Assembly: GCF_003258945.1 (NCBI RefSeq)
Contig: NZ_QLIX01000002.1
Location: 310,843-374,842 of the forward strand
Length of the DNA: 64,000 nucleotides
Direction: 5' to 3'
From: Roseicella frigidaeris
GTDB lineage: Bacteria; Pseudomonadota; Alphaproteobacteria; Acetobacterales; Acetobacteraceae
Within the stretch, counting starts at the first letter, position 1. Each line of letters begins with the position of its first letter. Both the position numbers and the translations under genes were made by a program. Below, in pieces: positions 18,204-26,273 of the stretch. The notes under the pieces were generated by a model, which saw only the letters and a program-made list of their open reading frames with translations, did not search any database and had not been told where the DNA came from.

Positions 18204-18344
18204 ATGCCTTCAGACATGGACGGGGACGGAGACGACACCCTGTATGGCGATCCGGGCGAGGCGCCGCGCGGCATCGCCTGCGCCCTGATGCTGTCCTCGG
18301 TGCTCTGGATCGGGTTGGTGCTGACGATTCGCGCCCTCTGGTGA
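18204..18344 (+). CDS. Small single-pass membrane protein (46 residues), unknown function
   Basis: Unannotated-size ORF beginning MPSDMDGDGDDTLYGDPGEA, with an acidic Asp/Gly-rich soluble head and one hydrophobic helix (residues 24-42, ACALMLSSVLWIGLVLTIRA) ending in RALW. A good ribosome-binding site (GGGAGG) lies five bases before the ATG. The topology (charged head, one helix, very short tail) and the clean Shine-Dalgarno support a real gene, but I recognise no family. It is divergent from the sugar transferase gene. Confidence 0.55.
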   Translation: MPSDMDGDGDDTLYGDPGEAPRGIACALMLSSVLWIGLVLTIRALW

Positions 18345-18647
18345 GGGCGGGCCCGCTGGTCCCACAGGGTCCGGCCTTCCGGGGACGGAGCCTGGCCGGA
18401 CGGCGGCGCTCAGCCGGCCGCGGTGGCTCTGCAGGGATGGCGTGGCGGCGGGGATGCCCGGAGGGCGGCGTCAGCTTCGCCGACGCCGGACCGGGACGGC
18501 GCCGGGATCCGCCGGCCACGCGTCATGCGGCCCGGCGATGGGCTCATGGGACCTGTGCGCGGGTCGTCCGACACACGGCACTTGGCACCCGAGAGCCTGC
18601 TTCGACCACTGCGCGAGGCAGTTCAGCGGACCCGCGCACGGGTCTCG
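18345..18647. other. Gene-poor stretch, no feature recognised
   Basis: About 300 bases between the small membrane protein and the leftward HIRAN-like gene. Open frames here are Arg/Pro/Gly-rich, have no supported starts, and look like chance frames of GC-rich DNA. I see no terminator hairpin or RNA gene. Confidence 0.4.
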
Positions 18648-18941
18648 TCACTCGGCGTTGACGCGGATATGGATCCGTCCGGCGCCCTGGCGCTGCGGCC
18701 GCGGCACCAGGGCGTCGATCTGCCCGATGAGGCTGGCAAGACCGGCCGGCACGATGCCGGCGATGACCTCGCGTTCGGCCGGCGGCAGGCGGCCGAGACG
18801 CTGGCCCGCCGCGGAGTAGGCCTCGATGGTGCGGCCGCCTTGCAGGAAGCGAAGCTCGACCGGGTCGCCGACCCGGGGGCTGGCGACGTCGGGGCCCGGT
18901 TCCCCGGTGATGTAGGTGAGAAGATCGAGGCGGTCCGGCAC
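18648..18941 (-). CDS. Small HIRAN-like protein, unknown function
   Basis: 97 residues from a GTG at 18941, which has an AGGA eight bases upstream; a TTG at 19016 would add 25 weakly structured residues. The sequence VGDPVELRFLQGGRTIEAYS, then GQRLGRLPPAEREVIAGIV and a final GRIHIRVNAE strand resembles the HIRAN fold (property strand, 'G..lGy.P' turn, helix, last strand), a domain often found with DNA-repair and helicase proteins. The resemblance is by eye only. It stands alone, downstream of an A/T-rich segment with an operator-like palindrome. Confidence 0.5.
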   Translation of the reverse strand: MPDRLDLLTYITGEPGPDVASPRVGDPVELRFLQGGRTIEAYSAAGQRLGRLPPAEREVIAGIVPAGLASLIGQIDALVPRPQRQGAGRIHIRVNAE

Positions 18942-19058
18942 GCGTGCTGTCCTGTTTTGCAAGCCGCTGTTCAATGGCGGATGGGCGGGCCGGGTTCTCG
19001 CATGCGGAGATGACAATTGCGAGGAGAATTCGTCTCATAGTTGATATAGCAGCAAGGA

Positions 19059-19085
19059 CTTATCGCCGGATACTATCCTTATCGC
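19059..19085. promoter_or_regulatory. Operator-like palindrome flanked by direct repeats
   Basis: An 11-base perfect palindrome, GGATACTATCC (19068-19078), is bracketed by two exact copies of CTTATCGC (19059-19066 and 19078-19085). The segment is one of the least GC-rich in the window and sits upstream of the leftward HIRAN-like gene. The symmetry suggests a protein-binding site; the regulator is unknown. Confidence 0.4.
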
Positions 19086-19093
19086 AACGAATC

Positions 19094-19154
19094 TCCGGCG
19101 CGTGCCAGGGGCGCATGCCAGGGGCGCGTGACGGGGGCGCGTGACGGGGGCGCC
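19094..19154. repeat. 13-bp tandem repeat, about 4.5 copies
   Basis: Consecutive units of consensus GGGGCGCGTGACG-type sequence: 19107-19119, 19120-19132 and 19133-19145 are 13 bases each with one or two differences, preceded and followed by partial copies. Non-coding, between the HIRAN-like gene and the LhgO-like gene. Confidence 0.8.
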
Positions 19155-19218
19155 GGCCGGGCGCGCCATCGCCGGCGGCGGAGGCCGCGCGGGACGGCCG
19201 GTCCTCCCGCGTTCCGCC

Positions 19219-20331
19219 CTATCGCCCCCAGGCGGCCACCTGTTCCGCCGCCAGGTCGCCGAGGGCGAGGGAGGCGGTGAGGCCCGGGCTCTCGATGCCG
19301 AAGAGATGCAGCAGGCCGGGGATGCCATGCGCCTCCGGGCCCATCAGCGTGAAATCCTGGCCGGGCGCGCCCGGCGGCACGATCTTCGGCCGGATGCCGC
19401 TGTAGCCGGGCGCCAGCGCCCCATCCCGCAGATCGGGCCAGTAGCGGCGGATGGCGGCGTAGAAGCTGTCGCCGCGGCGCGGATCGACCTCGTAGTCGAG
19501 GCGCTCGACCCATTCGACATCCGGGCCGAACCGCGCCTGGCCGCCGAGATCGATCGTCAGATGCGTCCCCAGCCCACCCGGCACCGGCACCGGGTAGATC
19601 AGCCGCGAGAAGGGGTTCTTCCCGGTCAGGGTGAAGTAATTGCCCTTGGCGTAGTAGGCGGTCGGGACGAGTTGGCTCGGCATGCCGGCGAGGCCGCGGG
19701 CGAGCTTCGGCGCATGCAGGCCGGCGGCGTTCACCAGCACGCGGCAGCGCAGCGCCATGGGCTCGGCCCCGCCGACATCAAGCACGATCCCGGCGGCGGT
19801 CGCCCGGCCGCCCAGCACCGGCGCATGAAAGACGAGGGTCGCGCCGGCATTCTCGGCATCGCCCTGCAGGCTCAGCATATAGGCGTGGCTGTCGATGATG
19901 CCGGTCGAGGGCGAGAGCAGCGCGGCGGTGCAGTGCAGCGCCGGCTCCATCGCCAGCGCCTCCGCCCGCGTCAGCCGCCGCAAATCCGGCACGCCGTTGG
20001 CGGCGGCGCGGGCCTGGATGGAGGCGAGCTTCTCCGCCTCCGCCTCGTCCGTCGCCACGATCAGCTTGCCGCAATTGGCGTGCGGGATGCCGCGCTCCCG
20101 GCAATAGGCGTAGAGCTGCCGCTTGCCCGCGACGCAGGCCCGCGCCATCAGGCTGCCGGCCGGGTAGTAGATGCCGGCATGGATCACCTCGGAATTGCGC
20201 GAGGAGGTCTCGGTCCCGATCCCCTCCGCCGCCTCCAGCACCAGCACCTCGCGCCCGGCCAGCGCCAGAGCCCGCGCCACCGCGAGCCCCACCACGCCGG
20301 CGCCGGCCACCACGCAATCGACTTCGTCCAT
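19219..20331 (-). CDS. lhgO: FAD-dependent oxidoreductase, L-2-hydroxyglutarate oxidase-like (DAO family)
   Basis: 370-residue flavoprotein. The N-terminal dinucleotide fold is [18 protein letters not shown], followed by [20 protein letters not shown], the block characteristic of LhgO/YgaF-type 2-hydroxyglutarate oxidases, and a C-terminal [18 protein letters not shown]. It would oxidise L-2-hydroxyglutarate or a related hydroxyacid to the keto acid, passing electrons to quinone or oxygen. The start at 20331 is 25 bases after the enoyl-CoA hydratase stop, so the two are likely co-transcribed. Other DAO-family substrates remain possible. Confidence 0.82.
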   Translation of the reverse strand: MDEVDCVVAGAGVVGLAVARALALAGREVLVLEAAEGIGTETSSRNSEVIHAGIYYPAGSLMARACVAGKRQLYAYCRERGIPHANCGKLIVATDEAEAEKLASIQARAAANGVPDLRRLTRAEALAMEPALHCTAALLSPSTGIIDSHAYMLSLQGDAENAGATLVFHAPVLGGRATAAGIVLDVGGAEPMALRCRVLVNAAGLHAPKLARGLAGMPSQLVPTAYYAKGNYFTLTGKNPFSRLIYPVPVPGGLGTHLTIDLGGQARFGPDVEWVERLDYEVDPRRGDSFYAAIRRYWPDLRDGALAPGYSGIRPKIVPPGAPGQDFTLMGPEAHGIPGLLHLFGIESPGLTASLALGDLAAEQVAAWGR

Positions 20332-20356
20332 CTGTCCCGTCCCGCCGCTTGCGGTC

Positions 20357-21163
20357 TCAGCGGCCGCGGAAGACCGGCTTGCGCTTCTCCTTGAAGGCCG
20401 CCAGCCCCTCGCGGATGTCCTCGCTCGCCTTCGCGGCCCTGATCCGGGCCTCCAGCGCCGGCACGTCGAGCGCCTGGTGGCCGATTTCGTTGATCGCCAG
20501 CTTGGCGCCCTGCACCGCGAGCGGCGCCAGCTCGCCCAGCCGCGCGGCGATGGCGTCGATCCGGGCATCGAGCTCGGAGGGCGCCACCAGATCCGTCAGG
20601 TAGCCGATCCGCAGGAGCTCCTCCGGGCTCTGCTCCTCGGCCAGCATGAAGAGCCGCTTGGCATGGTTGAGGCCGAGCCGCGAGACATAGCGGCGCAGCC
20701 CGCTCTCGTAGTAATGCACGCCGATCCGCGCCGCCGGCATGAACATCACCGTCCCCGGGCTGACGCCGACGCGGAAGTCGCAGGCGAGGGCGAGGTCGGT
20801 GCTGCCGCCATAGACCCCGCCATGCAGCCGGGCGATGGTCGGCACGGTCAGCATCTCGATCCGGTTGATCATGTCCTCGAAGCCGGCGCCGCCGGTCTCG
20901 CGGATGCCGCCGGCCTCGGCCTGCCGCGCCATGTCGCCGAGATGCGCCCCCGCCGAGAAGGACTTGCCGGTCGAGGCGATGACCAGCACCCGCACCGCCG
21001 GGTCCTGCTCCGCCGCGGCGAGCAGGCGGAGGATCTCGGCGATGTCCTCCGGCTGCACCCGGTTCATCACTGCCGGCCGGTTGAGGCGCAGCGTCGCCCG
21101 GCTGCCGGTGATCTCGAGGGTGGGCAGGGAGCCCTCGTCCCGGGTCTTCGCGGCGGCGCTCAT
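20357..21163 (-). CDS. Enoyl-CoA hydratase/isomerase family protein
   Basis: 268-residue crotonase-fold protein. Oxyanion-hole blocks are present: [16 protein letters not shown] and [20 protein letters not shown]. The usual catalytic glutamates of enoyl-CoA hydratase 1 are not obvious in the [19 protein letters not shown] segment, where the family normally has an 'E..LG..P' pattern, so the reaction may be isomerisation, hydrolysis or another crotonase activity. The ATG at 21163 follows a strong AGGAGG. It is divergent from the HMG-CoA-lyase-like gene, sharing a 159-base promoter region. Confidence 0.85.
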   Translation of the reverse strand: MSAAAKTRDEGSLPTLEITGSRATLRLNRPAVMNRVQPEDIAEILRLLAAAEQDPAVRVLVIASTGKSFSAGAHLGDMARQAEAGGIRETGGAGFEDMINRIEMLTVPTIARLHGGVYGGSTDLALACDFRVGVSPGTVMFMPAARIGVHYYESGLRRYVSRLGLNHAKRLFMLAEEQSPEELLRIGYLTDLVAPSELDARIDAIAARLGELAPLAVQGAKLAINEIGHQALDVPALEARIRAAKASEDIREGLAAFKEKRKPVFRGR

Positions 21164-21322
21164 CGCGGCTGTCTCCTCCTGGCTCCCCGCCTTGTGCCGG
21201 GGGCGGTCGCGGGCGGCAAGGGTGTGCCCGGCGCCGGGGCCGGGGCGGGCCCGCCGGCGCCCCCTGGCGCGGGCGGGCCATGCGGGCCACCATCGCCGGC
21301 CAATCTGTCATCGGAGGGCGTC
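21164..21322. promoter_or_regulatory. Divergent promoter region
   Basis: 159 bases between the leftward enoyl-CoA hydratase and the rightward lyase gene. It must contain starts for both directions. Both genes have good Shine-Dalgarno sites (AGGAGG leftward, GGAGGG rightward), but no clear -35/-10 boxes or palindromes stand out in this GC-rich sequence. Confidence 0.4.
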
Positions 21323-22282
21323 ATGTCCGATCTTCCCCGGACCGTCGAGATCCATGAGGAGGGACCGCGCGAGGGCTTCCAGATCGAGCCCGGGCCGATT
21401 CCGACGGCCGAGAAGATCGCCCTCGTCGAGGCGCTGGCCGAGACCGGCCTCCGCCACATCCAGATCTGCTCCTTCGTGAACCCCCGGCTGGTGCCGGGCT
21501 GGGCGGATGCCGAGGCGGTGGCGGGCGGCGTCCGGCCGCGGCCGGGCGTGCACTACACCGCGCTCTGGTTCAACGAGAACGGCCTCAACCGGGCGCTGGC
21601 CTTCGCCGACCGGCTGACCCTCGGCGGCTCCATCTCGCTCGCCGCCTCCAACGCCTTCTCCATCAAGAACCTGAACCGGCCGCATGCCGAGAATCTCGAG
21701 GCGATGCGCAAGCAGACCGCGGTGCACCAGAAGCACGGCATCAAGGTCACGCGGGTCGGGGTGATGGCCGCCTTCGGCTGCAACTACCAGGGCGATATCG
21801 CGCCCGAGCAGGTCGTCCGCACCGTCGAGGACGGGCTGGCCATCGCCGCCGCGGCGGGCGAGACCATCACCGACGTCTCGCTCGCCGACACCATGGGCTG
21901 GGCGACGCCGATCCGCATCGAGCGCGGCGTCGCCGCGGTGCGCGAGCGCTGGCCGGATCTCCGCATCGGCCTGCACCTGCACGACACGCGCGGCCTGGCC
22001 GTCGCCAACGCCCATGCCGGGCTGCGGCTCGGGGTGAGCCGGTTCGACAGCACCGTCGGCGGCCTCGGCGGCTGCCCCTTCGCCGGGCAGAAGGGCGCCG
22101 CCGGCAACATCTGCACCGAGGAGCTGGCGCTGCTCTGCGAGGAGATGGGCATCGCCACCGGCATCGACCTCGATGCGCTGATCGAGGTCGGGCGGCTGGC
22201 CGAGCGCATCGTCGGCCACCAGCTCCCCTCCGAGCTGCTGCGCGCCGGCAGCCTCGACGCCTTCCGCCGGCAGGCGGCATGA
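21323..22282 (+). CDS. Hydroxymethylglutaryl-CoA lyase family enzyme
   Basis: 319-residue DRE-TIM metallolyase. EIHEEGPREGFQIEPG replaces the usual 'DGLQ' start of HMG-CoA lyase, VSLADTMGWATP and GLHLHDTRGLAVANAHAG give the metal-binding HxH, and GGLGGCPFAGQKGAAGNICT carries the catalytic Cys loop. The family cleaves 3-hydroxy-3-methylglutaryl-CoA, citramalyl-CoA or similar 3-hydroxyacyl-CoA. The Glu-Gly-Pro-Arg-Glu-Gly opening and pairing with a CaiB transferase argue for a non-HMG substrate. It overlaps the CoA-transferase by four bases. Confidence 0.88.
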   Translation: MSDLPRTVEIHEEGPREGFQIEPGPIPTAEKIALVEALAETGLRHIQICSFVNPRLVPGWADAEAVAGGVRPRPGVHYTALWFNENGLNRALAFADRLTLGGSISLAASNAFSIKNLNRPHAENLEAMRKQTAVHQKHGIKVTRVGVMAAFGCNYQGDIAPEQVVRTVEDGLAIAAAAGETITDVSLADTMGWATPIRIERGVAAVRERWPDLRIGLHLHDTRGLAVANAHAGLRLGVSRFDSTVGGLGGCPFAGQKGAAGNICTEELALLCEEMGIATGIDLDALIEVGRLAERIVGHQLPSELLRAGSLDAFRRQAA

Positions 22283-23508
22283 GCGCCGCCGCCGAGGGGC
22301 CGCAGCCGCTCCGGGGCCTCCGGGTCCTCGAGTTCAGCCACACCATCATGGGGCCCTGCGCCGGGCTGCTGCTGGCCGATCTCGGCGCCGACGTCATCAA
22401 GGTCGAGCCGGCGCCGCAGGGCGACCACACCCGGCGCCTGCCGGGCTTCGCCGCGGGCTTCTTCGCCACCTTCAACCGCAACAAGCGCAGCCTGGCGCTC
22501 GACCTGAAGCGCCCGGAGGGGCTGGCGGCGGCGCATCGCCTGGTCGCCGGCGCCGACATCGTGCTGGAGAATTACGGGCCGGGCACGATGGAGCGGCTCG
22601 GCTGCGGCTGGGAGCAGCTCCGCGCCGTCAACCCGCGGCTGGTCTACCTGGCGCTGAAGGGCTTCCTCGCCGGCCCCTACGAGCACCGGCCAGCGCTCGA
22701 CGAGGTGGTGCAGTTCCAGTCCGGCCTCGCCTACATGACCGGGCCGCCCGGCCGGCCGCTGCGCGCCGGCGCCTCGATCATCGACATCCTCGGCGCCGTC
22801 TTCGGCGTCACCGCGACGCTCGCCGCCCTGCGCCAGCGGGATGCGACCGGGGAGGGGCAGCGGGTCTGCTCCTCGCTCTTCGAGAGCGCGGTCTTCCTGA
22901 TGGGCAGCCACATGGCCGGCCTCGCCGCGACCGGCGAGGCGCCGCCGCCGATGCCGGCGCGCCGCGGCGCCTGGGGCATCTACGACACCTTCCGCACCGC
23001 CGACGGCCAGCTCTTCATCGGCGTCACCAGCGACCAGCAATGGGCCCGCTTCACCGCCGGCTTCGATCTCGCCGGCCTCGCCGCCGATCCGCGCCTCGCC
23101 ACCAATGCGCAGCGGGCGCGGGAGCGGTCCTGGCTGCTGCCGGCGCTGCAGGAGGTGATCGAGACCCTGCCGACCGCCGAGGTGTCGCGGCGCTGCGAGG
23201 CGGCCGGCATCTCCTGGGCGCCGGTCGGGCAGCCGGCCGATCTCTTCGCGGACCCGCACCTGCTGGCCGGCGGCGGCCTGCTGCAGACGGCGATCTCGGC
23301 GCTCGGTGGCGGCGCGGAGGTGGGCCTGCCGGCGCTGCCGCTGGAATTCGGGCCGGCGCGGCAGCGGGTGACGCTCCGCCGGCAGCCGCCGCGCATGGGC
23401 GAGCACAATGCCGAGCTGCTGGCCGAGGCGGGCTATGCCGCGACCGAGATCACCGCCCTCTCGGCCGCCGGCGTGATCGTCGCCTCGGACCCGCCGGCCG
23501 ATCCCTGA
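22279..23508 (+). CDS. CaiB/BaiF family CoA-transferase
   Basis: 409-residue family III CoA-transferase. RVLEFSHTIMGPCAGLLLAD, LGADVIKVEPAPQGDHTRRL, FNRNKRSLALDLKRPEG (catalytic Asp of LDLK, about residue 76) and DEVVQFQSGLAYMTGPPGRP are diagnostic. Such enzymes move CoA from succinyl-CoA or another donor to a carboxylic acid. Translation is coupled to the lyase gene (ATGA). The pair suggests activation of a hydroxy-dicarboxylate followed by cleavage, as in citramalate/itaconate catabolism, but no substrate is proven. Confidence 0.9.
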   Translation: MSAAAEGPQPLRGLRVLEFSHTIMGPCAGLLLADLGADVIKVEPAPQGDHTRRLPGFAAGFFATFNRNKRSLALDLKRPEGLAAAHRLVAGADIVLENYGPGTMERLGCGWEQLRAVNPRLVYLALKGFLAGPYEHRPALDEVVQFQSGLAYMTGPPGRPLRAGASIIDILGAVFGVTATLAALRQRDATGEGQRVCSSLFESAVFLMGSHMAGLAATGEAPPPMPARRGAWGIYDTFRTADGQLFIGVTSDQQWARFTAGFDLAGLAADPRLATNAQRARERSWLLPALQEVIETLPTAEVSRRCEAAGISWAPVGQPADLFADPHLLAGGGLLQTAISALGGGAEVGLPALPLEFGPARQRVTLRRQPPRMGEHNAELLAEAGYAATEITALSAAGVIVASDPPADP

Positions 23509-23515
23509 GGCGCGC

Positions 23516-24031
23516 TCAGCCCGTCGCCGCGAGGCGGCTGGCCGATTCCGCGAAGGAGGAGAGGGCGCGCAGCCGCCGCAGCAGGGCCCGCTCCGGCCCG
23601 CGCGGCGCCGCCATCACCGGCTCGGCGTTGAGCTGGGCGAGCAGCATCGCCCCGAGGCCGCGCTCGCGCTGCCGCGGGTCCTCGCTCACCGCCGTCCACC
23701 AGCCCCGGTGCCCGGGCGCCGCATAGGCGGCGGCGAGGATGGCGCGGCCGGTCACGGCGCCGAGCACGAGGAGGCGGGAGAAGTCGATGGCGGCGCAGGC
23801 GGCCGCCAGCCCTTCGGCATCGCAGAGCGGCGGCTGCCAGGGCTCGGCGGCGGCGACCCGGCGCAGATGCGCGGCGAGGGCGGCGCGGTCCGCCGCCTCC
23901 AGCCGCCGCAGCTGCATCCAGGGCACCGGCAGGTCGCGGGCGATGACGTAGAGGCGCGGCGGGGGGCCCCGGCGCGGGCGGCGCGGCGCGGCGGCGTCGG
24001 GCAGGCAGGGATCGGCCATACGCGTCTCCAT
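23516..24031 (-). CDS. GNAT-like acetyltransferase domain protein
   Basis: 171 residues; METRMADPCLP gives two possible ATGs (24031 and 24019). RLYVIARDLPVPWMQLRRLE and a central LLVLGAVTGRAILAAAYAAP strand followed by EDPRQRERGLGAMLLAQLNA look like the GNAT core with a degenerate acetyl-CoA loop (RQRERGLG). Similarity is weak; it could be an unrelated alpha/beta protein. It is convergent with the CoA-transferase gene, seven bases away. Confidence 0.5.
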   Translation of the reverse strand: METRMADPCLPDAAAPRRPRRGPPPRLYVIARDLPVPWMQLRRLEAADRAALAAHLRRVAAAEPWQPPLCDAEGLAAACAAIDFSRLLVLGAVTGRAILAAAYAAPGHRGWWTAVSEDPRQRERGLGAMLLAQLNAEPVMAAPRGPERALLRRLRALSSFAESASRLAATG

Positions 24032-24168
24032 CGGGGTCGAGTCGGGCCAGCCCGGTCAACCCCGAATCAGGGCTGTAGGGCATGCGGCGGTGTTCCGCTG
24101 TGCGGTGGCGCACGGACTGGTTGCCGGCCGGTGAATCGCGCCGCGGCGTGCTCCCGGCGCCGCGGCGC

Positions 24169-25407
24169 TCAGCGCTCCGCCGTCCGGGACCGGCCGCGCC
24201 AGGCGATGACCGCGCCGATCGCCGGCAGCCCGGCCAGCAGCGCGAAGGCGAGCGCATAGGAGCCGACCAGCCCGACCAGCAGCCCGAGCAGGGAGGGGCC
24301 GACGACGACGCCGGCGAAGGCGACGGCCAGCACGCCTCCGGTGGCCTCGCCGGCCCGGCCTGGCGCCGCCAGCCGCGCCGCCTCGGCCATCAGCACGCCG
24401 TTCCAGCCGGTGGCGCTGCCGCCGAGCACCACGAAGAGGCCGATCACCGCCGCCGGCGGCCAGCTGGGGACGAAGGGCAGCAGCACCCCGCCGGCGAGGG
24501 TGATGGCGCCGATCGTCGCCAGCGTGCGCATGCCGTCGCGCCAGCGATCCGCGACGCCGCCCCAGACGAGGCGCGCCCCGGCACCCACCGCCTGGGTGAC
24601 CGAGGCGACCAGCCCGGCCGCGACCGGGCTCCAGCCCGCCTCCTCGACCAGCATCGCCACCGTCATCGCGCCGAGGGCGAGCTGGAAGCCGGAATAGAGG
24701 CCCGAGATGGCGGCAAGCCCGGCCATGCCCGGCTGCTCGCGCAGCGCCCGCCAGCCGCCGCCGGCGCCGCGCCGGGTCGCCTTGCCGGCCTCGCGCTCCG
24801 CCGCCCAGGGCCGGTGGAACAGGCCGGCGACGAGGGCGGCGAGCAGCAGCACCGCCGCCAGGGCGAGCAGGGCGCCGCGCCAGCCCAGCGCCTGGGCGAT
24901 CGAGGGCAGCAGCAGCCCGGCCAGGGCGCCGCCGATCGGCACGCCGGTCTGCTTCACCGCGAAGACCATGTTGCGGCGGCCCGCCGGCGCCAGCCGCGCC
25001 AGCACCTCGGTGGCGGCCGGGTTGGTGAGGCCGTAGCCGAAGCCGGTCAGCCCGGCGCCGAGCAGCGCGCCGGGCAGCCCGCCGAAGGTCACCAGCAGGC
25101 AGGCGATGGCCGCCGCCGCCAGCGCCAGCTGGGTGCAGCGGGCCGAGCCGTGGCGGCGCAGCGCCCCGGCCGAGAGCAGCGAGGTGGCGCTGGCGGCGAG
25201 GTAGACGGCGGCCACCTGGCCGCCGATCCAGTGCGGCGCGACGCCGAGATCGGGCGCGACCAGCGGCGCCAGCACCGGCAGGCTGAAGACGGCAAGCGTC
25301 GCCAGCGCCTGTGCCAGGGTGGTCGCCAGCAGCGCCGCGGCCAGGCCGCCGAGCCAGGGGCGGGGTCGGGATGCCCGCCCGGTTCCGTCATCCTCGGCCA
25401 AGGCCAA
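24169..25407 (-). CDS. Major facilitator superfamily transporter
   Basis: 412 residues with 12 hydrophobic segments in two halves of six, separated by a basic loop around residues 205-220 (FHRPWAAEREAGKATRRG). The GYGLTNPAATEVLARLAPAG and VKQTGVPIGGALAG segments are typical of small-molecule or drug MFS permeases. There is no ATG near the first TM helix; TTG at 25407 (or 25401) is the best start. The preceding SDR gene ends ten bases upstream, suggesting co-transcription. Substrate unknown. Confidence 0.88.
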   Translation of the reverse strand: MALAEDDGTGRASRPRPWLGGLAAALLATTLAQALATLAVFSLPVLAPLVAPDLGVAPHWIGGQVAAVYLAASATSLLSAGALRRHGSARCTQLALAAAAIACLLVTFGGLPGALLGAGLTGFGYGLTNPAATEVLARLAPAGRRNMVFAVKQTGVPIGGALAGLLLPSIAQALGWRGALLALAAVLLLAALVAGLFHRPWAAEREAGKATRRGAGGGWRALREQPGMAGLAAISGLYSGFQLALGAMTVAMLVEEAGWSPVAAGLVASVTQAVGAGARLVWGGVADRWRDGMRTLATIGAITLAGGVLLPFVPSWPPAAVIGLFVVLGGSATGWNGVLMAEAARLAAPGRAGEATGGVLAVAFAGVVVGPSLLGLLVGLVGSYALAFALLAGLPAIGAVIAWRGRSRTAER

Positions 25408-25417
25408 GGCGCGGCCG

Positions 25418-26179
25418 CTACTGCGGCGGCAGCCGGAGCCCGCCGTCGAGGCGGATCGTCTCGCCGTTCAGCATCGGGTTGCCGGCGATGGCCAGCACTA
25501 GGCGGGCGAAGTCGCGGTCCTCGCCGAGGCGCTTCGGGAAGAGCGGCAGCTTCAGCAGCGCCTCCCGGGCCGGGTCGGGCAGCCCGGCCAGCATCGGCGT
25601 CTCCATCAGCCCGGGCGCGATGGTCATCACCCGGATGCCGCTGCGCGCCAGCTCGCGCGCCGCCGGCAGCGCCAGCCCGACGACGCCGGCCTTGCTCGCG
25701 GCATAGGCGCATTGCCCGAACTGGCCCTCATAGGCGGCGATGGAGGCGGTGTTGACGATCAGCCCGCGCTCGCCGTCCGGCCCGGCCGGCTCGAGCGCCT
25801 GCATCCGCGCGGCCGCCAGGCGCAGCACGTTGAAGGTGCCGATCAGGTTCACCCGGATCACCCGCTCGAAGAGGGCGAGGTCGTGCGGACCGTCGCGCCC
25901 GACCACCCGGGCCGGCGGCGCGATGCCGGCGCAGGAGACGACGAGGCGGAGCGGGCCGAGGCCGGCCGCGGCGTCGAGCGCCGCCTCGACCGCGGCGGGA
26001 TCGGCCACGTCGCCGGCCACGGCGCGGCCGCCGATGCGGGCGGCGACCGCCTCGGCCGCCTCGGCCCGCATGTCGAGCAGCACCGGCCGGGCGCCGGCGG
26101 CGGCCAGCGCCTCCGCCGTCGCCGCGCCGAGGCCGGAGCCGCCGCCGGTGACGAGTGCCGCGATGCCCTGCAGTTCCAT
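25418..26179 (-). CDS. SDR-family dehydrogenase (3-hydroxyacyl-CoA dehydrogenase type 2-like)
   Basis: 253-residue short-chain dehydrogenase. The cofactor motif TGGGSGLGAATAEAL, the catalytic block NTASIAAYEGQFGQCAYAAS with YxxxK (Tyr-Ala-Ala-Ser-Lys) and IAPGLMETPMLAGLP are intact; an Asp after the second strand (VLLDMRAEA) favours NAD. The pattern VNTASIAAYEGQ.GQ.AYAASK and the GLMETPM ending match human HSD17B10-type 3-hydroxyacyl-CoA dehydrogenases. I chose the ATG at 26179 that precedes the Rossmann fold directly. Confidence 0.9.
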   Translation of the reverse strand: MELQGIAALVTGGGSGLGAATAEALAAAGARPVLLDMRAEAAEAVAARIGGRAVAGDVADPAAVEAALDAAAGLGPLRLVVSCAGIAPPARVVGRDGPHDLALFERVIRVNLIGTFNVLRLAAARMQALEPAGPDGERGLIVNTASIAAYEGQFGQCAYAASKAGVVGLALPAARELARSGIRVMTIAPGLMETPMLAGLPDPAREALLKLPLFPKRLGEDRDFARLVLAIAGNPMLNGETIRLDGGLRLPPQ

Positions 26180-26273
26180 GGCGCTACCCCGATGCCGCTC
26201 CAACCGGCCGAGGCTCCTGCCAAAGCGAGGTCCGGTCAACGCGGCCGGATCGGGCAGGGCGGCGTGGGCGCGG

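Noticed and set aside
19094-19154. CRISPR array
   Set aside because: Units are 13 bases without spacers; no cas genes. It is a simple tandem repeat.
20357-23508. Firm assignment as an itaconate-degradation operon
   Set aside because: Gene types fit, but orientation is divergent and the crotonase motif is not that of itaconyl-CoA hydratase, so substrate cannot be named.
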